Part shown: positions 1-6,419 of the stretch, in pieces
How the letters are laid out: each line of letters begins with the position of its first letter
Position numbering within the stretch: the first letter of the stretch is position 1
From: Actinomycetes bacterium
Lineage (GTDB): Bacteria; Actinomycetota; Acidimicrobiia; Acidimicrobiales; Palsa-688
Length of the DNA stretch: 6,991 bases
Assembly: GCA_021827285.1 (NCBI GenBank)
Contig: JAKAWM010000150.1
Location: forward strand, 1 to 6,991
Direction: 5' to 3'
Translations under genes and position numbers: made by a program
Notes under the pieces: generated by a model
The model's input: the letters and a program-made list of their open reading frames with translations, nothing else
Database searches by the model: none
What the model was told of the DNA's origin: nothing

Positions 1-1558
1 TTCCGATCTCCCGTAACCCTCCTTCGATCGCTAGGAGATGCTTGTCGCTCCCAAGCCGGTGAAGCACGTCGAGCACCTCCTCCTCGCTGGCTTCGGGCCG
101 GCCCACCAAAATGTTGTCCAGCACGGTGCCCCGGAAAAGGAAGCCCTCCTGGGGGACAACGACCACCCGGTGGCGCAAGTCCTGGAGGCTGGCTTGGCGC
201 AGGTCCACTCCGCCCAAGCTCACCGAGCCGACCGTGGGGTCGTAAAGACGTCCCATCAACTTGGCCAAGGTCGATTTGCCCGCCCCCGTGGGGCCGACGA
301 GGACAAGGTGCTCTCCGGGCTCCACCGCAAGGTCGATATCGAGGAGGGCGGCGGCGGCCCTTTCACGATCTTGGCGGGCACCACCAGGGTCCTGGCCATG
401 ACCCGCGCCCCTGAGGTCACCCCCCGCCAGGTCTCCAAGGTCGGCATCGTCAGGCTCACGAACCAGGCCCAGTCCACTGACGGTGCCGGCCGGAGGCCGG
501 TAGGTGAAGGTCACCTTAGAAAGGCGAAGCGTGCCGCGCTCAGGGAGCGCCACGGGGTCGGTCGGGTCTCTCATAGCCGGCTGTGCCCCAAGGAGCGTGA
601 AGACGGTGCCCAGCGCCGCGCCCGAGGACTGGAGCAGGTCGAACAGCTGGCTCACGCTGTTCACGGCACCGAAAAGGTTGGATGTGTAAAGGACAAACGC
701 CGCCACCGCGCCAACGGTGGTCAGGCCCAAGTGCACGAGGAAGCCGCCTATGACAAGGAGCAGGGCGGTCGTGACCACCCCGGTCCCCTCGACCTTGGGA
801 AAAAAGAAGGTGGCGATACGCGCCGTCTCCAGCGTGGCCTCTAGCTGTTGGGTGTTGCGCCGGCGGAACACGTGCTCCATCCGGCGTTCCTGGCGGAAGG
901 CCTGGACCACCCGCACACCGGCCAGGCCCTCGTCCAAGGTGGCCAGCGTGTCGCCGATCCGCAATCGCACGGCTGTGTACGCTCGGGACGACCGGGCCCG
1001 GTAACGGGCGGCAGCATAGAGGACGGGCGCCAGGCAAACCAGCGTGACGCCAAACAGCACCGGGGACATGACCAGCAAGACAACAAGCGACGTGAAAAAC
1101 AGGCCCACGCTGGTGAGGAAGCTCCCGATGCCGCTTTGGACCAGCGATTCGAGCACATCGATGTCCGCGGTCATACGCGACAGCAACTGGGCCGAGCTCT
1201 CGGAGTCGAAGAACTCGAGAGGTTGGGCCAGTAGGTGCTTGAACACCCGCTTTCGCAGGTCGTTCAAAACCAGCTCGCCGATCCCAGAGAACATGCGGGT
1301 CTGGACGCGGGTGAAGGCGAAGTAGGCGACCGCCACCGCGAGGTAGGCCAACCCCGCTCCCTCGATGACGCGAAGGTCGTGATGGTGGACCAACCCGTGG
1401 TTGATGGCGTAGCTGACCAGCGCAGGCCCGGCCAGTGTGGAGGCCAAAGAGCCCAGCAGCGTGGCGAACGCCCATCCCAGCGGGCGCCGGTAAGGCCGGA
1501 GCATTGCCAGTGCCGGCCGCAGTACGGGGACCGAGGGCACGGTCTCTGGTTCGTTCAC
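1..1558 (-). CDS. Half-size ABC exporter (TMD-NBD), downstream subunit, 3' end outside the window
   Basis: This is an ABC exporter half-transporter fusing a membrane domain to a nucleotide-binding domain. 519 codons are visible and the frame is still open at the left edge. Six hydrophobic segments lie near residues 28-52, 67-85, 145-165, 166-185, 255-277 and 281-300. The NBD follows, with A-loop Tyr353 (FTYRPP), Walker A GPTGAGKST (422-430) and a canonical Q-loop VVVPQEGFLF (Gln470). The LSGGQ signature, Walker B and H-loop lie beyond the edge, so catalytic competence cannot be judged. The start is GTG at 1558, chosen because it forms a GTGA overlap with the stop of the upstream subunit and has AGGGAGGG nine bases before it. 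This points to translational coupling and a heterodimeric transporter. Oddity: Tyr353 to Walker A spans 69 residues against 25 in the partner, because of a Gly/Asp-rich insertion near residues 357-402. The substrate is unknown; drug or lipid export is typical of the family. Confidence 0.93.
   Translation of the reverse strand, partial: MNEPETVPSVPVLRPALAMLRPYRRPLGWAFATLLGSLASTLAGPALVSYAINHGLVHHHDLRVIEGAGLAYLAVAVAYFAFTRVQTRMFSGIGELVLNDLRKRVFKHLLAQPLEFFDSESSAQLLSRMTADIDVLESLVQSGIGSFLTSVGLFFTSLVVLLVMSPVLFGVTLVCLAPVLYAAARYRARSSRAYTAVRLRIGDTLATLDEGLAGVRVVQAFRQERRMEHVFRRRNTQQLEATLETARIATFFFPKVEGTGVVTTALLLVIGGFLVHLGLTTVGAVAAFVLYTSNLFGAVNSVSQLFDLLQSSGAALGTVFTLLGAQPAMRDPTDPVALPERGTLRLSKVTFTYRPPAGTVSGLGLVREPDDADLGDLAGGDLRGAGHGQDPGGARQDRERAAAALLDIDLAVEPGEHLVLVGPTGAGKSTLAKLMGRLYDPTVGSVSLGGVDLRQASLQDLRHRVVVVPQEGFLFRGTVLDNILVGRPEASEEEVLDVLHRLGSDKHLLAIEGGLREIG
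353..490 (-). other. Extra Gly/Asp/Arg-rich segment inside the NBD of the partial ABC subunit
   Basis: These codons encode roughly residues 357-402 between the A-loop beta strand (FTYRPP) and the beta strand leading to Walker A (LLDIDLAVEPGEHLVLVG). The segment is hydrophilic and low in complexity, with runs such as DDADLGDLAGGDLRGAGHG and then a charged stretch QDRERAAAA. The partner subunit has 25 residues from the A-loop Tyr to Walker A, so the surplus is 44 residues. The reading frame is kept and the flanking motifs are intact, so it looks like a tolerated surface loop rather than damage. Its function is unknown. Confidence 0.75.
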
Positions 1559-3369
1559 GCGGCCGGGCCCTCCCTGCCGGGGGGAGAGCCGGCTCCTGCC
1601 AACACGTCCAGGTAACGAGGGCAGTCCCGAACCAGCTCGGCGTGGGTGCCGCTCGCCACCACCGCTCCCCCGTCTACCAGCAGCACCCGGTCGGCACTGG
1701 CTACCGTCGCCGGCCGGTGAGAAACGATGATCGTGGTGCGGTCGCGCCGGGAACGTTCCAGAGCTTGGACGATGGCGCGCTCGGTGGCCGCGTCGATAGC
1801 AGACGTCGCGTCATCCAGTACCAGCACGCGGGGTTCGGCGAGCAGGGCTCGGGCCAGGGCCAGGCGCTGGCGCTGCCCTCCGGATAGCGATAGGCCCCTT
1901 TCGCCAACGACGGTGTCGAGCCCATCAGCCAGTTCGCCCACAAAATCGCTCGCCTGCGCCATGTCCAGCGCGGCCATCACGTCGGCCTCGGAAAGATCGG
2001 TGCGGCCCAGGCAGAGGTTGGCCCGCACGCTGTCTTCGAAGAGGAAGTTTTCCTCGAACACGACCGCCACTTGGGCGCGGAGCTGTTTCAGGGACAGGTG
2101 GCGCAGGTCGGCCCCGTCCAGGCAGACCGAGCCGGCCTGGGGGTCATAGAGGCGGGACAGGAGGGCCAATAACGTGCTCTTGCCGCTTCCCGTCGGCCCG
2201 ACGACGGCCACCACCTCACCCCCCTTGATGGAAAGGTCCAGCCCATCAAAGACTGGCTGCGCCGCGCCGGGATAGGTGAACTTAACCCCCTCGAAACGGA
2301 TCTGCCCATTTCCAGGTCCGAGAGGCATAGCCGAGGGGGGGTCAGCTATGGCCGGTGCCCGGCGCAGGACGGACCGGATGCGATGCGACGACACCACCGC
2401 CCGTTGGGCCAGCACCACATAGCCACCCACCGACTGGACCGAAGGAGCGACCAGGGCCACGTAGGCGTTGAAGGCGAGGAGCGTCCCCACCGTTAGCTTG
2501 TGGTGGAGGACGAGGTCGCCCCCCAGGGTGTTGAGCACGACCAGTTCGAGGAGCGGCACCACGCTCATGACGGGCACGAAGCGAGTGCGCAAAGCCACCA
2601 CGTCCAATGCCTTGGCCCGGACCCGGTCTGCCTGGTCGCCCAGGCGCCGTTCCAGGAGGGACTCGCTGCCGAACCCCTTTACCGCCCGGATACCGGCCGT
2701 GGCCTCCTCCACCACCCCGGCCAGGTTGCCCCGCTCGATCTGCAGTTCAGCCACCGAAGCCCGGACCCGGGTGGCAAAGGCTTTGGAACACACCGCCACG
2801 AAGGGCAAACCGGCCAAGGTCATCGCTCCTAGCAACGGGCTGGTCAGCACCAGCACGACGGCGACAGCCACCAGCACGATGATGTTGGAGCTCCACCAGG
2901 GGCTGGACGAGACGAAGGCCTGGATCTGGAACAGGTCACTGGTCACCCGGGAGAGCAGCTGGCCCCGGTTGACCCGGTCGTGGTAGGCGACTTCAAGCCT
3001 GAGGAGCTTGGCAAAGAAGTGCTGCCGCAGCTCCGCCTCGAGCCGGCGGGAAGCCACGGCGTTCATCCAGCGCCGCACCCCAGAGGCAGACGCCTGGACC
3101 AAGCCCAGGATGGCGATGAGGACGGCGAAGACAACCATCCGCCTTTCGTTATGACCCAAGATGCCGGCGTCCACCGCCCGGCCCAGCAGCTCGGGGACGG
3201 CCACCACGCAACCGGTCCAGACGAATGCCGCGCCGAAAGACGCTCCCAACGTCACCCAGTTGCCGCCGATCGAGCGCACAAGGAAGCCCCATCCCTCCCG
3301 GGCGGCTCTGCTGCTGGCTGACGTTACCGGTTGGCGCAGGACGGAGGACGAAGGGTAGGCGCGCGACAC
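1555..3369 (-). CDS. Half-size ABC exporter (TMD-NBD), upstream subunit with degenerate catalytic site
   Basis: This is a complete 604-residue ABC exporter half-transporter of normal family length. About six transmembrane segments fall near residues 38-62, 76-95, 161-176, 178-194, 266-288 and 293-312. The NBD follows: A-loop Tyr366, Walker A GPTGSGKST (391-399), signature LSGGQ (495-499), Walker B VLVLDD (515-520), D-loop SAID (523-526) and H-loop His551. Two positions differ from consensus. The Q-loop residue is Glu439 (VVFEENFLFED), and the residue after the Walker B Asp is Asp520 instead of the catalytic Glu. In heterodimeric exporters such as TM287/288, an Asp at this place marks the subunit carrying the degenerate ATP site, so I infer that the downstream gene supplies the partner. 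The start is GTG at 3369 with no clear Shine-Dalgarno, so it is less certain than the stop. It is probably the first gene of the operon. Substrate unknown. Confidence 0.95.
   Translation of the reverse strand: MSRAYPSSSVLRQPVTSASSRAAREGWGFLVRSIGGNWVTLGASFGAAFVWTGCVVAVPELLGRAVDAGILGHNERRMVVFAVLIAILGLVQASASGVRRWMNAVASRRLEAELRQHFFAKLLRLEVAYHDRVNRGQLLSRVTSDLFQIQAFVSSSPWWSSNIIVLVAVAVVLVLTSPLLGAMTLAGLPFVAVCSKAFATRVRASVAELQIERGNLAGVVEEATAGIRAVKGFGSESLLERRLGDQADRVRAKALDVVALRTRFVPVMSVVPLLELVVLNTLGGDLVLHHKLTVGTLLAFNAYVALVAPSVQSVGGYVVLAQRAVVSSHRIRSVLRRAPAIADPPSAMPLGPGNGQIRFEGVKFTYPGAAQPVFDGLDLSIKGGEVVAVVGPTGSGKSTLLALLSRLYDPQAGSVCLDGADLRHLSLKQLRAQVAVVFEENFLFEDSVRANLCLGRTDLSEADVMAALDMAQASDFVGELADGLDTVVGERGLSLSGGQRQRLALARALLAEPRVLVLDDATSAIDAATERAIVQALERSRRDRTTIIVSHRPATVASADRVLLVDGGAVVASGTHAELVRDCPRYLDVLAGAGSPPGREGPAA
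1568..1575 (-). promoter_or_regulatory. Ribosome binding site for the downstream ABC subunit
   Basis: Read on the minus strand this is AGGGAGGG, nine bases before the GTG at 1558. It lies within the last codons of the upstream subunit gene. Together with the four-base GTGA stop/start overlap it fixes the start of the downstream gene and supports coupled translation in a fixed ratio. Confidence 0.7.
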
Positions 3370-3378
3370 GATAGGTTT

Positions 3379-3402
3379 CAGTGGTCTGAACCCAAGGTAG
3401 CC
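3379..3402. repeat. Imperfect direct repeat, copy A
   Basis: The copy begins CAGTGGTCTGAACC and ends in GTAGCC. Its partner at 3463-3485 begins CAGTGGTCCGAACC and ends in GCAGCC. About 19 of 24 aligned positions agree, allowing one gap. It lies just upstream of the ABC operon start and is a possible operator half, but this is inference only. Confidence 0.4.
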
Positions 3403-3429
3403 CGAAGCTGACGAGGTCCGGGGGGATTT

Positions 3430-3443
3430 ACCGCCCCGGCGGT
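3430..3443. repeat. Short inverted repeat ACCGCC-CC-GGCGGT
   Basis: This is a perfect 6-bp inverted repeat around two C bases. A second GGCGGT at 3454-3459 could pair with the same left arm, so two alternative folds are possible in RNA. In DNA it could be a dimeric protein site. It is short and in G/C-rich DNA, so chance is plausible. Confidence 0.3.
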
Positions 3444-3462
3444 CTGGCGAGACGGCGGTCCG

Positions 3463-3485
3463 CAGTGGTCCGAACCGGGGCAGCC
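3463..3485. repeat. Imperfect direct repeat, copy B
   Basis: This is the second copy of the CAGTGGTC(C/T)GAACC element, with its first base 84 bases from that of copy A. That is about eight helical turns, so both copies would face the same side of the DNA. The ACCGCC/GGCGGT inverted repeat lies between the copies. Regulatory meaning is inferred, not shown. Confidence 0.4.
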
Positions 3486-3616
3486 ACCTCGCAGTAACCT
3501 GAGCTACCTACGGCTCGGCCACCTGGATGGGTGGCATAGCAGCCCCCTCCGGACCATTCGTGGCGTTGTACCATCTCTGCTCAGACCAGCCGGGTGCCTT
3601 ATCCCGGCCGCTTCTC

Positions 3617-3638
3617 CTCGCCTACTGGGCGAGCGCCC
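3617..3638 (+). other. Small hairpins in the rtcB leader
   Basis: CTCGCC (3617-3622) pairs with GGCGAG (3628-3633) across the loop TACTG. A competing GGGC/GCCC stem (3627-3630 with 3635-3638) uses part of the same right arm. There is no U-run, so this is not an intrinsic terminator. It lies about 100 bases upstream of the rtcB start and may or may not be in its transcript. Confidence 0.25.
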
Positions 3639-3713
3639 AAGGGGCCTATTCTTCGACGCCTCTCCAAGACCAAGGTGCTCCCGGAAGAGGTAGACCGACC
3701 AACCCCACTAGGT

Positions 3714-3721
3714 AGGAGAGG
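3714..3721 (+). promoter_or_regulatory. Ribosome binding site for rtcB
   Basis: AGGAGAGG ends 11 bases before the ATG at 3733. An out-of-frame ATG at 3722 directly abuts it and is too close to be used. The site therefore supports 3733 as the rtcB start. Confidence 0.75.
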
Positions 3722-3732
3722 ATGGTGGTGAC

Positions 3733-4893
3733 ATGCCCACCGTCATCAACGACAAGCTCATTTCCTGGGCCAGCGAGATCGACCCGGAAACCCTACGCCA
3801 GGCCGAGAAGGCGGCGCGGCTCGGCATCGTCGAAGGCCACGTGGCGCTCATGCCCGACGCCCACGTCGGTATCGGCGCCACCGTTGGCTCGGTCATCCCC
3901 ACCAAGGGAGCTGTCATCCCCGCGGCCGTCGGCGTCGACATCGGCTGCGGCATGGTCGCCGCCGAGCTGGACGTCACAGAGGACCAGCTCCCTGATGACC
4001 TCCAGCCGCTCCTTACCCGTATCGAGGCGGCCATCCCGGCCGGGGTGGGCCAAGGCCACCACGAGGTGGCCAAGGCCGCAGAACGCTGGCTGGCCGGCCA
4101 CCGGCCCGCGACCGAGCTGGCCGCCGACCGGGTGGCCAAGGCGGCCCGCCAGTTCGGCACCCTCGGCTCGGGCAACCACTTTTTCGAGCTCTGCGTGGAC
4201 GAGCGGGGCCGCTGCTGGGTGGTACTGCACTCAGGCAGCCGAGGCATCGGCAACCAGCTGGCTCAGGCCCACATCGCCAGGGCTCGCAAGTTGGCCAAGG
4301 ATGCCATGATCCAGCTAGAAGACCCGGACCTGGCGTACTTCGTCCAGGGGGCTCCAGAGTTCAACACCTACATCGCCGACATGCTCTGGGCCCAGGGCTA
4401 CGCCCGGGCCAACCGGGACGAGATGATGGACAACGCCATGCGCGAGGTCTTCGCCTTCCTCGGCTTCGGCCAGGAGACCCGGCGCATCAACTGCCATCAC
4501 AATTTCACCCAACTAGAGGTCCACGACGGCCGGCAGCTCTGGGTCACGCGAAAGGGCGCCATCAAAGCCGACCGGGGCGACCTCGGTGTCATTCCAGGAT
4601 CGATGGGGACGCGGAGCTACATCGTGGCCGGCAAGGGCAACCCGGCCAGCTGGATGTCGTGCTCGCACGGTGCCGGCCGCCGGCACAGCCGCACCCAGGC
4701 CAAGAAGCTCTACACGAGCGCCGACCTGGCCCAGCAAATGAAGGGCAAGGTATGGCTGTCCGACCGGGCTGCGGCTTTGGTGGACGAGATACCTTCTGCA
4801 TACAAGGACATCGACCAGGTCATGGCCGACCAGGCCGACCTCGTCGAAGTCCTGCACACCCTGCACCAGGTCCTCAACTACAAGGGGACCTGA
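3733..4893 (+). CDS. rtcB: RtcB family RNA ligase (GTP/Mn2+-dependent 3'-phosphate/5'-OH ligase)
   Basis: RtcB joins RNA 2',3'-cyclic-phosphate or 3'-phosphate ends to 5'-OH ends through a guanylylated histidine. It acts in the cytoplasm in RNA repair or tRNA splicing-type reactions. The 386-residue protein is somewhat shorter than the E. coli enzyme but complete. Active-site blocks are all present: GVDIGCGM with Asp69 and Cys72, GSGNHFFE with His149, LHSGSRG with His166, CHHNF with His256, and SHGAGR with His312. The spacing matches the E. coli residues (His168 to His185 and His281 to His337 are reproduced exactly), so His312 should be the GMP-accepting residue and the others bind manganese. 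GAIKADRGD and VIPGSMGTRSY are also conserved. The start at ATG 3733 has a strong Shine-Dalgarno. There is no archease gene (the RtcB activator of archaea and some bacteria), RtcA or RtcR in the window. The gene is divergent from the ABC operon and probably monocistronic. Confidence 0.97.
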   Translation: MPTVINDKLISWASEIDPETLRQAEKAARLGIVEGHVALMPDAHVGIGATVGSVIPTKGAVIPAAVGVDIGCGMVAAELDVTEDQLPDDLQPLLTRIEAAIPAGVGQGHHEVAKAAERWLAGHRPATELAADRVAKAARQFGTLGSGNHFFELCVDERGRCWVVLHSGSRGIGNQLAQAHIARARKLAKDAMIQLEDPDLAYFVQGAPEFNTYIADMLWAQGYARANRDEMMDNAMREVFAFLGFGQETRRINCHHNFTQLEVHDGRQLWVTRKGAIKADRGDLGVIPGSMGTRSYIVAGKGNPASWMSCSHGAGRRHSRTQAKKLYTSADLAQQMKGKVWLSDRAAALVDEIPSAYKDIDQVMADQADLVEVLHTLHQVLNYKGT

Positions 4894-4907
4894 AGCACCG
4901 GACTTTC

Positions 4908-4991
4908 CGGCAGCGGACGCCTCGGCAGCGGGTACCCGGGAAGCGGGGTTGGGAAGCGGGTGCCCGGGAAGCCGGTGCCCCGGAACCGGGG
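4908..4991 (+). repeat. Degenerate tandem repeat, 14-15 base unit, about six copies
   Basis: Units can be read as CGGCAGCGGACGCCT (4908), CGGCAGCGGGTACC (4923), CGGGAAGCGGGGTT (4937), GGGAAGCGGGTGCC (4951), CGGGAAGCCGGTGCC (4965) and a partial CCGGAACCGGGG (4980). The core is GG(C/G)A(G/A)(G)CGGGT(G/A)CC. The array starts 14 bases after the rtcB stop. It includes a perfect 10-bp palindrome, CGGGTACCCG (4929-4938). There are no spacers of CRISPR type. Role unknown; it could be a slippage product or a structured 3' end of the rtcB mRNA. Confidence 0.65.
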
Positions 4992-4993
4992 CA
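4976..4993 (+). repeat. Perfect inverted repeat TGCCCCGG-AA-CCGGGGCA
   Basis: Two 8-base arms are separated by AA at the end of the tandem repeat. As RNA it would fold with a GC-rich stem and a small loop. The sequence after it is TAAAAGC, with no T-run on the plus strand, so it is not a classical intrinsic terminator. It may still stabilise or help end the rtcB transcript. Confidence 0.5.
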
Positions 4994-5237
4994 TAAAAGC
5001 ATTGCCGCCGCGGCACAAAGTCCTCGCTACTGCGCAGGCTGGCTCGTCTGACAATCTTCCTGACCCCAGGTTCCAACCCTCTTAGCCCGAGCCTCCCATC
5101 CGGGACGGACGCCTTCTCGGTGCGGCGGAAATTCGCGGTCCCTCAGATGAACGCACGGGCCCAGGCAAAACCCCAACCTGAGCGCGGGTATGGCAGAGCG
5201 GGGAACCAAACTCGCCGCCCTCTGCGTTCAAGCATTG

Positions 5238-6419
5238 ATGGGATCCTGGCGCCGCGCAAGGGCGCTTGGCACGGCCTGTTGTGCTACATCATTGGCCGCC
5301 ATGTCCTGGTCTCTTGCCACGACACCGGGCCGGGCTTTAGCCCGATCGGCCACGAGCAGCCCTCTGTGGACGACCACGACTACGGCTTCGGTGCCTTCGC
5401 TGCCGCTCGACATCGTCTCCCAGCAGACCGCCAGGATCCCTCCACCGATCGCTGTGGCCTCTTCGGGCCCAGCGACCGGCCAGATAGGGCTCGTATTCAC
5501 GTCCCGGCAAATAGGCTTCCTGGCCGCGGTGCCCGAACCTCAGGCCTCGGGCTATGCCAGCGGGGCGACAAGCGAGCTGGAGCGCACCACCGACGGCGGG
5601 GTGAGTTGGGCAACAGTCTGGCGGGGCCGGGACATAGTGCTCCACTGGGCGGGGAGGATCGGTGGCTCCGTGGCCGCGGCGGGTATAGGGCCCCGAGGCC
5701 CGCTCCTGGTGGAAAGTGCCGACAATGGGGCCATCTGGAGCCAGGTCCCGGTCGTGCTCACTCTCCCTTCGGTTTCCCCCCAGGCAGCTCAAAACGGCGG
5801 TGCCGAGTGGTACTGGGCCACCTCGACGCTGTACTTCCTCAACCGGCAGGTCGGTTTCGCATTCCCCGACGCCATGTACGGCCAAGACGCAGCCTGGCCC
5901 GCGGTGCTCTTCCGCACCAGCGACGGGGGGCGGCGCTGGTCTGCGATAGCCCTCCCGGGCGGATCGCCCAGCGGCGGGCTCGTCTTCGTCGACGGCACCC
6001 ACGGCTTTGTCACCGGCCTAAGCGCTTTGACGGCCAGCGGTTCGCTGCGTCCCGGCTGCACCAGCCGCATCTGGGAGACAGCCGACGCCGGGACCAGCTG
6101 GCGAGCGGTGCCTGGGACCTGCGCCGGCTACCTGCTCACGTCGCTCTCCTTCCCGACGCCTGAACGGGGCTACGCCGGCGGAGGCAACTACGCCAAGTCC
6201 AGCCAAGTGCCCCAACTGGCAGTACTGGCGACGGCCGACGGCGGCCGCCGCTGGTCCCAGGTGTTTGCCACGCCCAAGCACCCGGCCGGGCCCGGCGGGG
6301 AGCACGCCCTGGAGGACCTCTCCCCTGGGGAACATCGAGCCCGGGTGCGGAATGGCAAGGGCGGCAGAGAGCGGATTGTGCCCATCTCTGAACGCTTTTT
6401 TGCCAGTGTGACCGCGTAG
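5238..6419 (+). CDS. Exported Asp-box (BNR/Ycf48-like) repeat protein, C-terminus replaced by recombinase-derived sequence
   Basis: The frame is open from ATG 5190 (409 residues, numbering used here). I prefer ATG 5238 (residue 17), because MGSWRRARALGTACCATSLA followed by a GRALA-type cleavage site makes a normal signal peptide. Neither start has a clear ribosome binding site. A Ser/Thr-rich linker follows (about 52-70). Five Asp-boxes are visible: TTDGGVSW (133-140), SADNGAIW (176-183), TSDGGRRW (243-250), TADAGTSW (297-304) and TADGGRRW (348-355). They are interleaved with GFLA, GFAF, GFVTG and GYAGG strands, as in beta-propellers of the sialidase/VPS10/Ycf48 type. I infer a secreted protein of unknown role. 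From about residue 372 the match changes: RVRNGKGGRERIVPIS is a tyrosine recombinase block. The native C-terminus therefore appears lost, the last blade or blades are missing, and the gene may be non-functional. The stop at 6417-6419 belongs to the recombinase relic. Confidence 0.72.
   Translation: MGSWRRARALGTACCATSLAAMSWSLATTPGRALARSATSSPLWTTTTTASVPSLPLDIVSQQTARIPPPIAVASSGPATGQIGLVFTSRQIGFLAAVPEPQASGYASGATSELERTTDGGVSWATVWRGRDIVLHWAGRIGGSVAAAGIGPRGPLLVESADNGAIWSQVPVVLTLPSVSPQAAQNGGAEWYWATSTLYFLNRQVGFAFPDAMYGQDAAWPAVLFRTSDGGRRWSAIALPGGSPSGGLVFVDGTHGFVTGLSALTASGSLRPGCTSRIWETADAGTSWRAVPGTCAGYLLTSLSFPTPERGYAGGGNYAKSSQVPQLAVLATADGGRRWSQVFATPKHPAGPGGEHALEDLSPGEHRARVRNGKGGRERIVPISERFFASVTA

Larger units (their letters stand above)
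3370..3732. other. Divergent intergenic region between the ABC operon and rtcB
   Basis: These 363 bases separate two divergently transcribed genes and should hold promoters for both. I found no reading frame resembling a known protein and no convincing -35/-10 pair on either strand. What can be seen: two imperfect direct repeats (3379-3402 and 3463-3485), an ACCGCC/GGCGGT inverted repeat (3430-3443) with a second GGCGGT copy at 3454-3459, a small hairpin near the rtcB side (3617-3633) and a strong rtcB ribosome binding site (3714-3721). Confidence 0.6.
4894..5237. other. Non-coding stretch between rtcB and the BNR protein gene
   Basis: I see no convincing gene here on either strand. The first 100 bases hold a small CCGGA/TCCGG hairpin (4898-4910), a degenerate tandem repeat and a perfect GC-rich inverted repeat. 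The remainder is featureless and less repetitive and must hold any promoter for the next gene. No recognisable -35/-10 pair or Shine-Dalgarno was found before either candidate start (5190 or 5238). Confidence 0.55.

Noticed and set aside
38..844. Long plus-strand open frame of 268 codons antisense to the partial ABC gene.
   Set aside because: It is an antisense shadow typical of high-GC DNA, with charged low-complexity composition and no recognisable motif.
540..1475. Long minus-strand open frame of 311 codons inside the ABC gene.
   Set aside because: It is an alternative frame of the ABC subunit at 1-1558. It is Arg/Pro/Gly-rich with no domain motifs, while the other frame carries clear ABC exporter motifs.
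3647..3652. TATTCT as a -10 box for rtcB.
   Set aside because: There is no recognisable -35 element about 17 bases upstream, and one hexamer in 363 bases is weak evidence.
1555..4893. Functional system linking the ABC exporter pair and RtcB.
   Set aside because: They are divergent with no shared motifs or accessory RNA-repair genes, and both families are common and scattered. Adjacency alone does not support a joint role.
4908..4991. CRISPR-like array after rtcB.
   Set aside because: Units are contiguous and degenerate at 14-15 bases with no unique spacers, and no cas genes are present.
4976..5000. Intrinsic terminator for rtcB.
   Set aside because: The stem is strong, but no T-run follows on the plus strand (TAAAAGC). 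On the minus strand the T-run would precede the stem. Kept only as an inverted repeat.
5182..5257. Possible tRNA: 5' GCGCGGG followed by TA, a TGGCAGAGCGG stretch resembling a D-arm, GTTCAAG resembling a T-loop, and a matching CCGCGC 3' arm about 75 bases on.
   Set aside because: No anticodon stem forms. GTTCAAG has no flanking 5-bp stem and sits in the wrong place relative to the 3' acceptor arm. There is a mismatch at the seventh acceptor pair.
5120..6163. Plus-strand open frame of 347 codons overlapping the BNR gene.
   Set aside because: It is rich in Arg, Pro, Gly and His with no repeats or motifs. The alternative frame has a signal peptide and five Asp-boxes.
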